A stretch of DNA of 64,000 nucleotides from NCBI GenBank assembly GCA_947503895.1, contig CANNFT010000004.1, positions 1 through 64,000 on the forward strand, in the 5' to 3' direction. This document shows, piece by piece, positions 8,967 through 18,468 of this stretch. This stretch comes from an uncultured Saccharospirillaceae bacterium (GTDB taxonomy: Bacteria; Pseudomonadota; Gammaproteobacteria; Pseudomonadales; Oceanobacteraceae). Position numbers and translations under genes: made by a program. How positions within the stretch are numbered: position 1 is the first letter of the stretch; each line of letters opens with the position of its first letter. The notes beneath the pieces were generated by a model, which was not told the origin of the DNA, did no database searches, and saw nothing but the letters and a program-made list of their open reading frames with translations.

Positions 8967-10712
8967 ATGACGGCGCATTTGAAATCTGTGTTGAATGTGA
9001 GTGTTGGCCAGATGAGCACTGCCGGTCATAAACCTCAAAATGAGGACTGCCTAGGTATGCGTGTACCTGAGCAGCCATTATTGACGATGAAAGGTGTGAC
9101 GGCCGTCATAGCGGATGGCGTCAGTGCCGCAGAAGCCGGCAAAGAAGCCAGCGAAACATGTGTTCGTAATTTTATATCCGATTATTACGCTACACCTGAC
9201 GCATGGTCTGTCAAACGTGCAGGGCAAAAAGTGTTGGATGCGTTGAATCGCTGGCTATACAGCCAGACGCATTCACAAAGCCAGCGTCGTGGTTATGTGA
9301 GTACGTTAAGTGCCTTAATTCTAAAGTCTCAGAAGGGTTACATCTTCCATGTCGGTGATACACGGATCTATCGCCTGAGGGAAGATACTCTGGAGTGTTT
9401 AACGCGAGATCATGCTACGGTGATTAATGACGAAACCATTTATCTGTCGCGTGCCATGGGAATGGACAGCCGGCTGGAAATGGATTTCCGTGAAATTGAT
9501 ATTAAAGTCGGTGATGCGTTTTTATTAAGTACAGATGGCATCCACGACTTTGTTTCCACGCCAGACATCATCGATACTTTATCGCTCACTACCGTTTCTG
9601 CTGAGACGCGATGCAAAGGGTTAATTGACACCGCACTTAAAAATGGAAGCCACGATAATTTAAGCTGTCAGATCATCACCATAGATTCGTTACCAGAGGC
9701 CAACAGCCAGGAAGTCTATGATCGCCTCGCAAAACTGCGTTTCCCTCCTCCGCTTGAAAAAGGGCAATTATTAGACGGTTATCGGGTGGTTAAAGAGTTG
9801 CACGCCAGTCAACGAAGCCAACTCTATTTGGTTGAACAGACCGGCAGATCACCCAATGAAGATGCACTATATCGGGTTATGAAAACCCCATCTCTGAATT
9901 ATGAGGACGATCCCGCTTATATCGAACGATTTATCTTAGAGCAATGGATCGGGAGGAGAATTGACAGTCCGTATGTTGTAAAAGTGGTCGAACCCATACA
10001 AAAACGAACGGCGCTCTACACGTTAATGGAATATTTACCTGGCAAAACATTGGCAGATTGGATAAAAGAAAGCCCCCGCCCAGATATTCAGTGGGTGGTT
10101 GAATTGGTAGAAAAAATTAGCCGAGGAATTCGAGCTTTTCATCGTAAAGAGATTCTGCATCAAGATTTAAAGCCGGACAATATTATATTTGACCATCAGA
10201 ACAACCCCGTCATTATTGATTTTGGTGCCTGTTATATCGCGGGTGTTGAAGAAATTGATGCCCCTTTTGCGCGGGAAGATGCTTTAGGTACCGCAGACTA
10301 TTCAGCACCTGAAACGCGTTTTCGGTCTGCGAAAACCGTAAAGTCAGATTTATTCTCTCTAGCCGTTATAACTTACGAGATGCTCACTGGTCAAAAACCC
10401 TTTGGTGATGGGCTCGAAAAGTTAACGGACCAAAGACATTGTCACCGGCTTAAATACCGCGCTATTCAACACTATAACCCTATGGTGCCACAATGGATGG
10501 ACGGGGCAATTCGCAAAGCACTCTCAATACTGCCGGATCAACGTCAGCAAGCGTTATCAGAATTTGTTTATGAGTTACAACATCCCAATCGACGCTATCA
10601 ATCCACGCAAACGCAGCCACTGTTAGAACGAAATCCACTGATCGCGTGGAAGACAATGGCTTTCGTTCAATGGTTGTTGATTCTTTTTTTACTCTATCTC
10701 GTTTTAACGTAA
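8967..10712 (+). CDS. Fused PP2C phosphatase - Ser/Thr protein kinase, membrane anchored
   Basis: This 581-residue fusion has an N-terminal PP2C domain (about 10-240) with metal-binding motifs QNED, VIADGVS, HVGDTRIYR, LSTDGIHDF and DNLSCQII. The kinase domain (about 260-530) has the catalytic loop HQDLKPDN near 398, DFG near 418 and a GTADYSAPE activation segment. The residue before the catalytic Asp is Gln, so it is a non-RD kinase. A single C-terminal transmembrane segment (MAFVQWLLILFLLYLVLT) ends the protein, so both domains are probably cytoplasmic. The same fusion lies next to nitrate transporter and nirBD genes in pseudomonads, suggesting post-translational control of nitrate assimilation. 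The substrate is unknown. Confidence 0.9.
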   Translation: MTAHLKSVLNVSVGQMSTAGHKPQNEDCLGMRVPEQPLLTMKGVTAVIADGVSAAEAGKEASETCVRNFISDYYATPDAWSVKRAGQKVLDALNRWLYSQTHSQSQRRGYVSTLSALILKSQKGYIFHVGDTRIYRLREDTLECLTRDHATVINDETIYLSRAMGMDSRLEMDFREIDIKVGDAFLLSTDGIHDFVSTPDIIDTLSLTTVSAETRCKGLIDTALKNGSHDNLSCQIITIDSLPEANSQEVYDRLAKLRFPPPLEKGQLLDGYRVVKELHASQRSQLYLVEQTGRSPNEDALYRVMKTPSLNYEDDPAYIERFILEQWIGRRIDSPYVVKVVEPIQKRTALYTLMEYLPGKTLADWIKESPRPDIQWVVELVEKISRGIRAFHRKEILHQDLKPDNIIFDHQNNPVIIDFGACYIAGVEEIDAPFAREDALGTADYSAPETRFRSAKTVKSDLFSLAVITYEMLTGQKPFGDGLEKLTDQRHCHRLKYRAIQHYNPMVPQWMDGAIRKALSILPDQRQQALSEFVYELQHPNRRYQSTQTQPLLERNPLIAWKTMAFVQWLLILFLLYLVLT

Positions 10713-10720
10713 AACGATCA

Positions 10721-12262
10721 TCACTCAGGATTTGAGGGTTCAATTCTGCTGGCAAATCCTAAACGATGCGCTTCAGTTTGTAAGTGGAAAAGTGGGTCCT
10801 GTAATTTGCAGCGACTTTCACCCTGTGCTTGCGAAGGCCAATCAGGGCAAAGATCGGGCGTCATATTTGATTTTATACGTTGAATGAGGGTGTTCGTCAT
10901 GGCCTCCGATGGAAATTCAGTATTCTTAATGTGGATCGCTCGCGAAAGTGCCGCAGGTGCCGCCCAAGATGTTGCACTAGAATTAATGGGGTATGAATCC
11001 GTTGCAAACGGGTTAACAATCATAAAAGGTGAAGAGTTATAGGGTGGCTTTCTGCCAAGCCCTGAATATCCAAAATTTATAAATATATCGATGAACTCAA
11101 CAGAATTTTCAAGGGAGCTTTGCAGTTGAGGATACTGGCCATTATCTTTTTCCACCAATTCCCCTGCCTCATTTAGGCCTGAATCAAGGGACTGAAACAT
11201 GGCCACTCGCATTCTATTTTGAAAGTCGGTGTTGGCATCAAGCGCATTATTGAAGCTATTCATGTTTATGTCAGATGATTGAATACCCAGTACGCCTTCA
11301 GTGTTAAATAATGCATCATAATACTGTGCAATTGACGCCATGTAGGCATCCAATATTTCATCTTTTGGTATTTGCCTAGTTGGGCAGAGGTCATTCCAAT
11401 ATTGTTTGAGTACGCTCCGTGTATAACCAAACGATGCATTCACATATTGTATTTTATGATCTTTTATAATTGACGTAATTGAATCGGCGACTGTTTTATA
11501 CTGCGTGTGAAAACGTTCTAAATCCTGTTTGCAAAACGCATCACTGAATTGAGAAAGATCGGAATTGTCGACGATTACGACACGCGCATTTGGATTGTGC
11601 TCCAGTATAAATGACATGGGCAGACTGCCATGTCCTACAGAAAGCCAACCATATTGATTGCTTGCTTCTGATAGTTTGGCTGTTAAATCCGAATACCATT
11701 TAGCGGGGATAAATGAATCGGTTTGTTCTTCGTCCGGCGCATCAAAATGCAAACCATCTAGCCTTCTAAGAGTCTTTGAAAGATAAATGGGAAGCTTAAT
11801 AGCTGGATTGTACGGTATCAATTCCCCTGTGGCAGTAAATTCATACTGTCCCATTACACGGCTGCGGTAGCGAGTATTCGCATAAAATTCCAAATTTGAA
11901 TCAATGATGAGTATATTTTCATTGGATGAGCCTTTGCTTGCATCAAATTGCCCATCGCAAAACCATGTCGTTTGCATAGTACAATCAGGGTGATGACCGT
12001 CTGCACTGCAATTCACTTCGTCTAAATAATCGCTTATTTCAGCGACTGCCATTTCAGCATTTCGTTTTTGTTGATCGATGAATGATTCATTGAATACATT
12101 ATTCACGGGCACTATTTCTGGAATATCTACGCTATTGCAGTGGGTGATGGGTAAATTTGATCCTAATTCCGGTGATTTAGATTGGGATGATTCTTTACAG
12201 GAAGAGAGGGCAATGACCACTAAGATACAAGTGGTGAGATAGCATACGTGTGGCACAGACAT
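10721..12262 (-). CDS. Divergent subtilisin-like (S8 fold) lipoprotein
   Basis: The product of about 513 residues begins with a hydrophobic segment ending in a lipobox (VIALSSC), so it is probably a lipoprotein. Three motifs recall the subtilase triad in order: ENILIIDSNLE (Asp), WLSVGHGSLPMSFIL (His) and SSATSWAAPAALSRA (Ser, as in GTSMAAP). VNASFGY fits the oxyanion Asn region. The His motif lacks the usual HGTxVA, so activity is uncertain. The ATG at 12262 has AAGGA directly abutting it; the in-frame GTG two codons later has better spacing and may be the true start. It converges on the kinase gene with eight bases between stops. Its substrate is unknown. Confidence 0.65.
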   Translation of the reverse strand: MSVPHVCYLTTCILVVIALSSCKESSQSKSPELGSNLPITHCNSVDIPEIVPVNNVFNESFIDQQKRNAEMAVAEISDYLDEVNCSADGHHPDCTMQTTWFCDGQFDASKGSSNENILIIDSNLEFYANTRYRSRVMGQYEFTATGELIPYNPAIKLPIYLSKTLRRLDGLHFDAPDEEQTDSFIPAKWYSDLTAKLSEASNQYGWLSVGHGSLPMSFILEHNPNARVVIVDNSDLSQFSDAFCKQDLERFHTQYKTVADSITSIIKDHKIQYVNASFGYTRSVLKQYWNDLCPTRQIPKDEILDAYMASIAQYYDALFNTEGVLGIQSSDINMNSFNNALDANTDFQNRMRVAMFQSLDSGLNEAGELVEKDNGQYPQLQSSLENSVEFIDIFINFGYSGLGRKPPYNSSPFMIVNPFATDSYPINSSATSWAAPAALSRAIHIKNTEFPSEAMTNTLIQRIKSNMTPDLCPDWPSQAQGESRCKLQDPLFHLQTEAHRLGFASRIEPSNPE

Positions 12263-12457
12263 TCCTTTTCGGTACCTGCTGGTGTTGTTAGCGACCCAGC
12301 AATGATCAGTCGTTGATTGGACCGCAAGCCTACCGCTGTAAAAGATTGATGGCAAGTGAATCCCAAGACGTAAAATAGTCTTTCCCAAATACAGGATTTC
12401 AATGGTTTGGAAGCACTGGCTCAGAAGAGGGTTGATTGAGAGGATTTTTAAAACAAA

Positions 12458-12484
12458 AAAACGCCATGGCAGGTGTGGCGTTTT
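12458..12484 (-). terminator. Intrinsic terminator after the PstS-like gene
   Basis: AAAACGCCA (12458-12466) pairs with TGGCGTTTT (12476-12484) across a nine-base loop. On the minus strand a run of seven T follows, so it terminates transcription from the gene ending at 12549. Confidence 0.85.
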
Positions 12485-12548
12485 AATTTAGTATGCAAGA
12501 CGGTCATTGAAACGTTACTCGCGCGTTGGTCCTAGCCCAATAGTATGA

Positions 12549-13010
12549 CTATTGTCGATAGATCACTTTTACGCTGGCATCGACGGCACTGCTATCTATG
12601 TACCCTATGAGATTGGGATTATTTGAAATGATGCTTTTAACGTCATCATTGCTACCCACCACTTGAGGGGCTTGGCCTTTTCCAGTAAAGATCAGCCTTG
12701 ACCAATACGACTTCAATTGTGATTCTGACTTATTTACAATTTTTCGGTAAAACTCGTGCCGTGCGTTTGCGCCTTCGCTTTGATCTATCGGGAGCATTCT
12801 GACGCCCTCATGTTCTTTTTTCTTACCTAAAAAAACTTTACTGACATCGTCTGCACTAATGCTGCCGATCGTGCTGTTTTTGCTGACGACCACCGAAACC
12901 TCAGCAAATGCGGAGGTGGTGGCTATGGATGCTAAGTATAATAGAAGGGCCCATACCCAGGTCAGCATTAATGACGGTGAAGTGAAAGAGATGGACTTTA
13001 TCGCATTCAT
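12549..13010 (-). CDS. PstS-like periplasmic phosphate-binding protein, second copy
   Basis: The 153-residue product has an N-terminal hydrophobic export signal ending near TSAFA, then a compact domain about half the size of PstS. Shared features with the copy at 14551-14973 include VFLGKKKEHEG, QLKSYWSRLIFTGKGQ and NPNLIGYIDSSAVD; the mature parts are more than half identical by eye. Single-lobe proteins of this kind are annotated as phosphate ABC transporter substrate-binding proteins, but no permease or ATPase gene is present here. The ATG at 13010 has GAGG very close to it, and an upstream in-frame start would add ten residues. It ends at a strong terminator. Ligand binding is inferred. 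Confidence 0.8.
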   Translation of the reverse strand: MNAIKSISFTSPSLMLTWVWALLLYLASIATTSAFAEVSVVVSKNSTIGSISADDVSKVFLGKKKEHEGVRMLPIDQSEGANARHEFYRKIVNKSESQLKSYWSRLIFTGKGQAPQVVGSNDDVKSIISNNPNLIGYIDSSAVDASVKVIYRQ

Positions 13011-13079
13011 ACCTCGCCCCAAAATTAATAGTGACTGCAATACAGTCGATGAATATTTTATCCGAGTCCGGACGGCATT

Positions 13080-13117
13080 TTTCCTCCCTTAGAGCGTGTT
13101 CACTCTAAGGGAGGAAA
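13080..13117. promoter_or_regulatory. Perfect 15-bp hairpin containing a Shine-Dalgarno-like arm
   Basis: TTTCCTCCCTTAGAG (13080-13094) pairs perfectly with 13103-13117 across an eight-base loop. On the minus strand the 3' arm reads AAGGGAGGAAA and is followed by AATGCC, which would open a six-codon reading frame. A related 13-base string (AGGGAGGAAAAAT) is the ribosome-binding site of the porin gene upstream. It may be an attenuator or a processing site between porin and PstS-like genes. Confidence 0.5.
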
Positions 13118-13279
13118 TCAGCAGGTTCAATGGTCACCATTCATTGCATTACGAATTGAGTAACTCAAACAGTGCTAGATATGGATTTAAAATGCTGATC
13201 AATCCATCGCAAAGCGCATTTATCCACCCATTCTGGCCTTATTGGGTTGGCCTCAATTACGCATTTCACTCATGCTTAT

Positions 13280-14533
13280 TTAGAACACGGTATCAATCGT
13301 GAAGCTCAATATGTTGGCGCTTTCTGGAGCGTCGTCAGCCGCATTGGCAGCAACATAGGCTTCATCGTTAAATAGCCCAGCGGCATCGTCAACCGTCACG
13401 ATGTCGTACTGCAATTTCATTGCAATACCTGGAGCATAGTCATAACGAACGCCCACACCGATGCGATTTGTATTAGTATTACTGGCTTGAATGAGTTGAC
13501 TCAACCCAACCAAACTTTGAGCGGTTGTATTCCCCCCGTTGGCGGCAGCCAGCAGGGCAGCTTCCGTACCAAAACCGGTGGACTCCGCAATGACCGATAA
13601 CTCACGATCTTCGTCGTCAGTGGATTCTGCTTGGGCATAAGTCAAGTGTGGCATCCATAGACCTATTCGGTAACCCACGGTCAGGTATACGGCATCTTCA
13701 TCGGCCAAAACGCTGTCGGGTGTGGTGAAGGTGGTGTATTCCCCCATGAGCAGTAAATCGTCCGGTTCCCAGCGAAAGCCCAGCCCCTGGAAGGCTCCAT
13801 CAACGGTCGCTTCATACCCATATGCTGAGGAGGCGGCCAAAGTGTCCGGATCTTCCAATACCGTGGTAGATTGCGAGTGGCCTATACGCACGCTCCATGT
13901 GTCACCGGATAACGTAAAACCCAAAGAGTAAACATCGTCTCCGGCAAAGGTTTCGCCAGTGATGCGTCCATGGATGAGCTGAGCTTGTGCTCCAAATCCA
14001 CCTAACTCACCATCCCAAGTCAAATCAATGCCTTCGAGATTGGAAAATGGGCTTAATGGCCCGTAGGTTTCGGCAGGCATGCTCGTCCAAGGTACGGCGT
14101 AGCCAACATCTAAGTATTCCGACAACATATAATAAGGACCGCGAATTCGACCTAATTTTGCCGATATTTCAGATGTAATATTGTGCTTAAAATAGGCCCA
14201 TTCCATAACGGTATTGAAATCCTCTGTTCCGCGAGCCAGCATCTGAGTGACCACGGATGACTTATCGTCAATGTTAAAGGTCATTTGAATACCGGCTAAG
14301 GTTAAGTCACGGAACGTGGTTTCATTTCCAATGCCGTCATAGGGAACTTCCTCGTCGCTTTGAGCAATCCCAAATGTTGCAAAACCATTAATGCGAAAGC
14401 GACTTTCGATGGCAGATAGTCGGTCATTTAGTCCTCGTATTTGTCTTTCGAGTGCATCGTTAGTGGCTGCTTGAGTGATGCTGGCAAACATGGTCATTAA
14501 CAAACACAGACTTATTTGATAACAGTGCTTCAT
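13280..14533 (-). CDS. Outer-membrane porin
   Basis: This 417-residue protein has a signal peptide (YQISLCLLMTMFASITQAA), a short coiled-coil-like segment (ALERQIRGLNDRLSAIESRF) and then alternating beta strands. It ends in phenylalanine (LSFTIDTVF), the usual beta-barrel insertion signal. The stretch YAPGIAMKLQYDIV is typical of gammaproteobacterial porins. It begins 17 bp after the PstS-like gene ending at 14551, with GGGAGG as its ribosome-binding site, so the two are cotranscribed. The pairing with phosphate-binding-like proteins suggests uptake of phosphate or another anion across the outer membrane. Substrate specificity cannot be read from the sequence. Confidence 0.85.
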   Translation of the reverse strand: MKHCYQISLCLLMTMFASITQAATNDALERQIRGLNDRLSAIESRFRINGFATFGIAQSDEEVPYDGIGNETTFRDLTLAGIQMTFNIDDKSSVVTQMLARGTEDFNTVMEWAYFKHNITSEISAKLGRIRGPYYMLSEYLDVGYAVPWTSMPAETYGPLSPFSNLEGIDLTWDGELGGFGAQAQLIHGRITGETFAGDDVYSLGFTLSGDTWSVRIGHSQSTTVLEDPDTLAASSAYGYEATVDGAFQGLGFRWEPDDLLLMGEYTTFTTPDSVLADEDAVYLTVGYRIGLWMPHLTYAQAESTDDEDRELSVIAESTGFGTEAALLAAANGGNTTAQSLVGLSQLIQASNTNTNRIGVGVRYDYAPGIAMKLQYDIVTVDDAAGLFNDEAYVAANAADDAPESANILSFTIDTVF

Positions 14534-14550
14534 GATTTTTCCTCCCTGAA

Positions 14551-14973
14551 TTATTGTTTGAAAATCACTTTGACGGTGCTATCGACTGCACCAGCATCAA
14601 TGTACCCAATCATATTTGGATTGGATGCGACCATACCTTTGACGTCGGTATCACCTCCTACGACTTGAGGTGCTTGTCCCTTGCCCGTAAATATTAATCG
14701 AGACCAATAAGACTTAAGCTGTGAGGCTGATTTGCTGACGATCTTGTCATAGAACTCATCTCGAGCCCCATTACCTTCAGCTTGATCAACGGGTACGACG
14801 GCGGTGCCGTTGTGATCTTTCTTTTTTCCTAGAAATATTTTTACAACATCGTCCGATGATGCATTTCCAATGGGGCTGTTGGCTCCGACGACCACGGCTA
14901 CCTCAGCGTGGCCCCACCAACTGGCGCTAATGAGCATTAAAGCCAGCAATTTTTGTTTTAGATTTATGTTCAA
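14551..14973 (-). CDS. PstS-like periplasmic phosphate-binding protein, first copy (TTG start)
   Basis: The 140-residue product starts at TTG 14973, seven bases after a perfect AGGAGG; the longer in-frame ATG ten codons upstream has no such site and would include this one in its coding sequence. It has a signal peptide (LLALMLISASWWGHA) and one PstS-like lobe with VKIFLGKKKDHNG, QLKSYWSRLIFTGKGQ and NPNMIGYIDAGAVD. It is the first gene of a unit with the porin. The rare TTG start may limit its translation. Function is inferred from family resemblance only. Confidence 0.82.
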   Translation of the reverse strand: MNINLKQKLLALMLISASWWGHAEVAVVVGANSPIGNASSDDVVKIFLGKKKDHNGTAVVPVDQAEGNGARDEFYDKIVSKSASQLKSYWSRLIFTGKGQAPQVVGGDTDVKGMVASNPNMIGYIDAGAVDSTVKVIFKQ

Positions 14974-15666
14974 GGCGATCCCTCCTATTGAAAGACAGTG
15001 CAAACCGTCAGTGATTTCTCATCGTTATTGTCGTTGTCATGGTTCTGATCCGTGCTCGCGTACGTGTTGCTTTTAGGTTGTCGTTAACCCCGAGATCCAT
15101 TGAGATAAAACACATGACCTATACAGAAGGCCTTGTTTTATATTTCTATTTTCAATGGCAATTTAGTCTGTGTGTCGGGGTTTTCTATTGATCCAAAACG
15201 TCACGTTTAAAACCCATGTCATCAGACAAATCATTAACTGGGGAAAATTCGTTCTCTCTCTGGTATAGCAGATATATAGAAATGTGCTAAAAAATAGAGT
15301 TTTAGGGCAAATTAGTACTCATTTATGGCACCACGGTATGCGGGATAAACACACTGAATGCATTTTCCTTCGTTCAAGCAGGCTTCCTCTGCTTGCCTGC
15401 TTGTTATTTAAATGGATATTGGCTTTTAAAAAGTTGGGTCTTAGCTTCTCTCGGAGGCAAGCTATCTGTACGCTGTCTCGTGAAATCCTGCTAGGTGTAA
15501 ACATCAACGACTTCTAAGCCATGAGAATGATCGAATCATGGGTAAATTAGGGTAAATGCTGGGGTCAAACGGCGCTCCATAGTAAAAACTCAAGCTGAGT
15601 CACGCAGATTTCGCGCGCAACTGTTAAAGTAGACCGATTAAAAAAAGGAAAGTAACAGGCAGTAAT
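14974..15666. other. Divergent intergenic region of about 690 bp
   Basis: The interval separates the minus-strand PstS-porin unit from plus-strand mpl. It must hold promoters for both, but no hexamer pair is strong enough to name. A small perfect hairpin (CAAGCAGGC at 15375-15383 with 15395-15403, 11-base loop) lies in the middle. A frame across 15284-15517 lacks a ribosome-binding site and any recognisable motif, so I do not call it. Confidence 0.5.
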
Positions 15667-17016
15667 ATGCATATTCACATATTAGGTATTTGCGGGACAT
15701 TCATGGGCAGCCTTGCTCAGTTGGCAAAATCTTTGGGTTACCGCGTCACCGGTTCCGATCAACATGTCTACCCACCTATGAGTACCCAGCTAGAAAACGC
15801 GGGTATTGAAATTACCGAAGGCTTTAGCGTTGAACAATTACAACCGGCTCCCGATTTAGTGGTGATTGGTAATGCGTTATCCCGCGGAAATGAAGCGGTG
15901 GAATATGTATTGAATCGACAAATCCCGTATTTATCTGGGCCGCAATGGCTTGCGCAGTATGTACTTAAAAACAAATGGGTGATGGCGGTAGCGGGTACGC
16001 ATGGCAAAACCACCACCAGCAGCATGCTCGCTTGGGTGTTAGAAGATTGCGGGTTTAAGCCCGGCTTTTTAATTGGTGGCGTGCCGGCTAACTTTGGCGT
16101 TTCAGCAAGACTAGGGGAGAGCGACTTTTTTGTCGTTGAGGCAGATGAATACGACAGTGCTTTTTTTGACAAACGCTCCAAATTTGTTCATTACCAAGGT
16201 CGTACGGTCATATTAAACAATTTAGAATTTGATCACGCGGACATATTTGATGATATCAGCGACATTCAGCGACAGTTTCATCATCTCATTCGCACCATCC
16301 CGAGTGATGGCCAAATTATTTACTCAAATCAAGAACCCTACCTACAAGAAACACTCGAGATGGGATGTTGGACCCCAACAGCGGTGTTAGGTGAGGACTG
16401 GCAAGTTGATATGTTGGATGACGCCGGCAGTGAATTTAACGTGTTGTTCAAAGGCCAAAACGTCGGCACCGTACGCTGGCAGCAAACTGGGCAGCACAAT
16501 GTTATGAATGCTCTTGCCACAATAGCGGCAGCGTATCATGTAGGCATTTTGCCGAAAGATTCGATCCAAGCGTTAAACACATTCAAAGGTGTAAAGCGTC
16601 GAATGGAAGTCATTGCACAGCACAATGGCATCACGGTATTTGATGATTTTGCCCACCATCCAACAGCCATCAAAAGCACGTTAGCTGGGGTTAAAAATAG
16701 CCATCAATATCAGCGGGTTTGGGCCGTTATTGAGCCTCGTTCCAATACAATGCGCATGGGTGTGCATCAGTCAGCCTTGCCGGATTCCGTAGCAGATGCC
16801 GATCGAGTGATTTGGTTTCAACCGCGTGGAATGAATTGGCAGCTTGAATCGGTGACGGCGAAGAGCGGCGATAAGGCATGTTTGTTTGAAGAAATCGAGG
16901 CTATAATTGCCCACTTATTAAAAGAAGCCAAACCAGGCGATGCGATCGTACTCATGAGTAACGGTGGATTTCAGGGAATTCATGGGCGCTTGGCGAAAGC
17001 ATTAACGTCTACTTAA
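15667..17016 (+). CDS. mpl: Murein peptide ligase Mpl
   Basis: Mpl joins the tripeptide L-Ala-gamma-D-Glu-meso-DAP, recovered from cell-wall turnover, to UDP-MurNAc in the cytoplasm. The 449-residue protein has the Mur-ligase layout: N-terminal nucleotide-sugar domain ([18 protein letters not shown]), ATP loop GTHGKTTTS near residues 110-118, central [16 protein letters not shown], and the C-terminal [10 protein letters not shown] and [10 protein letters not shown] motifs that separate Mpl from MurC. Spacing to ubiX is 38 bp in the same direction, the same order as in pseudomonads. Confidence 0.96.
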   Translation: MHIHILGICGTFMGSLAQLAKSLGYRVTGSDQHVYPPMSTQLENAGIEITEGFSVEQLQPAPDLVVIGNALSRGNEAVEYVLNRQIPYLSGPQWLAQYVLKNKWVMAVAGTHGKTTTSSMLAWVLEDCGFKPGFLIGGVPANFGVSARLGESDFFVVEADEYDSAFFDKRSKFVHYQGRTVILNNLEFDHADIFDDISDIQRQFHHLIRTIPSDGQIIYSNQEPYLQETLEMGCWTPTAVLGEDWQVDMLDDAGSEFNVLFKGQNVGTVRWQQTGQHNVMNALATIAAAYHVGILPKDSIQALNTFKGVKRRMEVIAQHNGITVFDDFAHHPTAIKSTLAGVKNSHQYQRVWAVIEPRSNTMRMGVHQSALPDSVADADRVIWFQPRGMNWQLESVTAKSGDKACLFEEIEAIIAHLLKEAKPGDAIVLMSNGGFQGIHGRLAKALTST

Positions 17017-17054
17017 AATACAGCCATCGTGCTGCGAGTCTAACAGGAAGCATA

Positions 17055-17678
17055 ATGACGGCGACTGAACCGGATATGCAAAAACCCATCACGGTCGCCA
17101 TAACGGGTGCATCGGGAGTGCAATATGCACTTCGGCTTTTACAGTGCTTGGTGGCGGCAAAGCGTGATGTTTACGTGTTAATTAGCAAGGCGGCCCAAGT
17201 CGTCATGGCCACTGAAACAACCTTAAAAGTACCCGGAACTCCTGAAAAGATGCAGGCGTACTTGACCGATGCTTTTGCTGCGCAGCCGAACCAAATCAAG
17301 GTCTTTGGTCGAGAGCAGTGGTTTGCTCCAGTGGCTTCTGGGTCGGGTCGAAATGGCCCGATGGTGGTTTGCCCATGTAGCACAGGCACCTTGTCGGCGA
17401 TTGCAACAGGCGCGAGCAATAACCTTATTGAACGTGCCGCCGACGTGGCTTTAAAAGAGAAGCGAGACTTAATTCTAGTGGTTAGAGAGTCGCCTTACAG
17501 CGCGGTTCATTTAGAAAATATGCTCAAGTTGGCGCGCTTAGGCGTCACCATCATGCCCGCGAGTCCGGGCTTTTATCATGACCCTAAGTCAATTAATGAT
17601 CTTGTTGATTTCATGGTGGCACGCATATTAAGTCACCTTCAAATAGAACAAACACTGGTTCCTTTCTGGGGCGAGTAA
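17055..17678 (+). CDS. ubiX: Flavin prenyltransferase UbiX
   Basis: UbiX attaches a dimethylallyl group to FMN to make the prenylated flavin cofactor of the UbiD decarboxylase in ubiquinone synthesis. The 207-residue product has the FMN-binding [16 protein letters not shown], the conserved [14 protein letters not shown] and the signature [16 protein letters not shown] followed by [12 protein letters not shown] lies six bases before the ATG. It directly follows mpl and is probably cotranscribed. Confidence 0.95.
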   Translation: MTATEPDMQKPITVAITGASGVQYALRLLQCLVAAKRDVYVLISKAAQVVMATETTLKVPGTPEKMQAYLTDAFAAQPNQIKVFGREQWFAPVASGSGRNGPMVVCPCSTGTLSAIATGASNNLIERAADVALKEKRDLILVVRESPYSAVHLENMLKLARLGVTIMPASPGFYHDPKSINDLVDFMVARILSHLQIEQTLVPFWGE

Positions 17679-17761
17679 TTCTTTAATTTATTAATAAACC
17701 TAACTAGATAGTCAGCCTGGCTTCGACGGCTGACATCATTTTGACCGAGGAGAAACTAAGC

Positions 17762-18100
17762 GTGTCATTGTCTGAAAGAGATATAAAAGTCGCGATTGTG
17801 TCGGGAATCATCTGTTTAATCGTTGCGGTTGTGATGCTGGATATAAACGGCTATATCAAGCACGTGGGCGGAGATGAGCAATCGGTAATCGACGAGTTTA
17901 AATTAGTCGTGCTGACGCCGGGGGCAGAAATGAAGTTGTCTTCTAAATCGGCCAATAAAGAAGCGTTTTGTGCAAATGGTTATCTTATGGTCAGACCTCA
18001 GGATAATAAATCAGGCAAAACTGTGGCAGGTGTATTAGTTGATGGTAAAAATCGTCCAATTCCTTGCTCTACTTCACTACCTTCACCAAATAGTCGCTAA
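17762..18100 (+). CDS. Hypothetical single-pass membrane protein
   Basis: I do not recognise the family. The GTG at 17762 is preferred because GAGGAG lies nine bases upstream; the TTG at 17741 would place that site inside the gene. The 112-residue product has a short charged N-terminus, one transmembrane helix (VAIVSGIICLIVAVVMLDI) and a small soluble domain of about 75 residues with two cysteines. It probably faces the periplasm. Its neighbours give no functional hint. Confidence 0.6.
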   Translation: MSLSERDIKVAIVSGIICLIVAVVMLDINGYIKHVGGDEQSVIDEFKLVVLTPGAEMKLSSKSANKEAFCANGYLMVRPQDNKSGKTVAGVLVDGKNRPIPCSTSLPSPNSR

Positions 18101-18175
18101 AGTGTAGTTGATTCTTCATCATCAGCTTCTTACACTTCGCGCCACTTGCATGGAATGTGGCTTAACATCAGCACT

Positions 18176-18364
18176 ATGAATAATAACAACGAGCTGAAAC
18201 AAAAACTGGAACGGGAGATCTGGCTCTTCGAACAATGGCTTGTGTCCATTGAAGGTGAGCAGGGTGAAACCCAGAACCGGATTCGAGAAGCTTACGAAGA
18301 ATGCATCGAGCATCGCAAACAGATGCTCGATGACCTGACTCGGCAAGTTTCCTACGCGGGGTAA
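18176..18364 (+). CDS. Small charged hypothetical protein
   Basis: This is a 62-residue, mostly helical, charged protein with no signal peptide (ELKQKLEREIWLFEQWLV, then REAYEECIEHRKQMLDDL). I do not recognise it. The ATG at 18176 lacks a clear ribosome-binding site; an ATG at 18155 would add seven residues. Regular heptad-like spacing suggests a short coiled coil or helical hairpin. Confidence 0.5.
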   Translation: MNNNNELKQKLEREIWLFEQWLVSIEGEQGETQNRIREAYEECIEHRKQMLDDLTRQVSYAG

Positions 18365-18468
18365 AGCGCCTCGTTATTGCTACTGAATAGCCATAAGGCT
18401 GACGGCATCCGCCAAAGCGCTTATGATGCGTAGCAAGTTAGTACAACAATAATAAAAAGAAGACAGCT

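Noticed and set aside
15326..15341. TGGCACCACGGTATGC, a possible sigma-54 promoter before mpl
   Set aside because: The GG to GC spacing is eleven instead of ten bases, and mpl is a housekeeping gene not expected to use sigma-54.
15284..15517. 77-codon plus-strand frame between the porin unit and mpl
   Set aside because: No ribosome-binding site, no signal peptide and no recognisable motif; likely chance.
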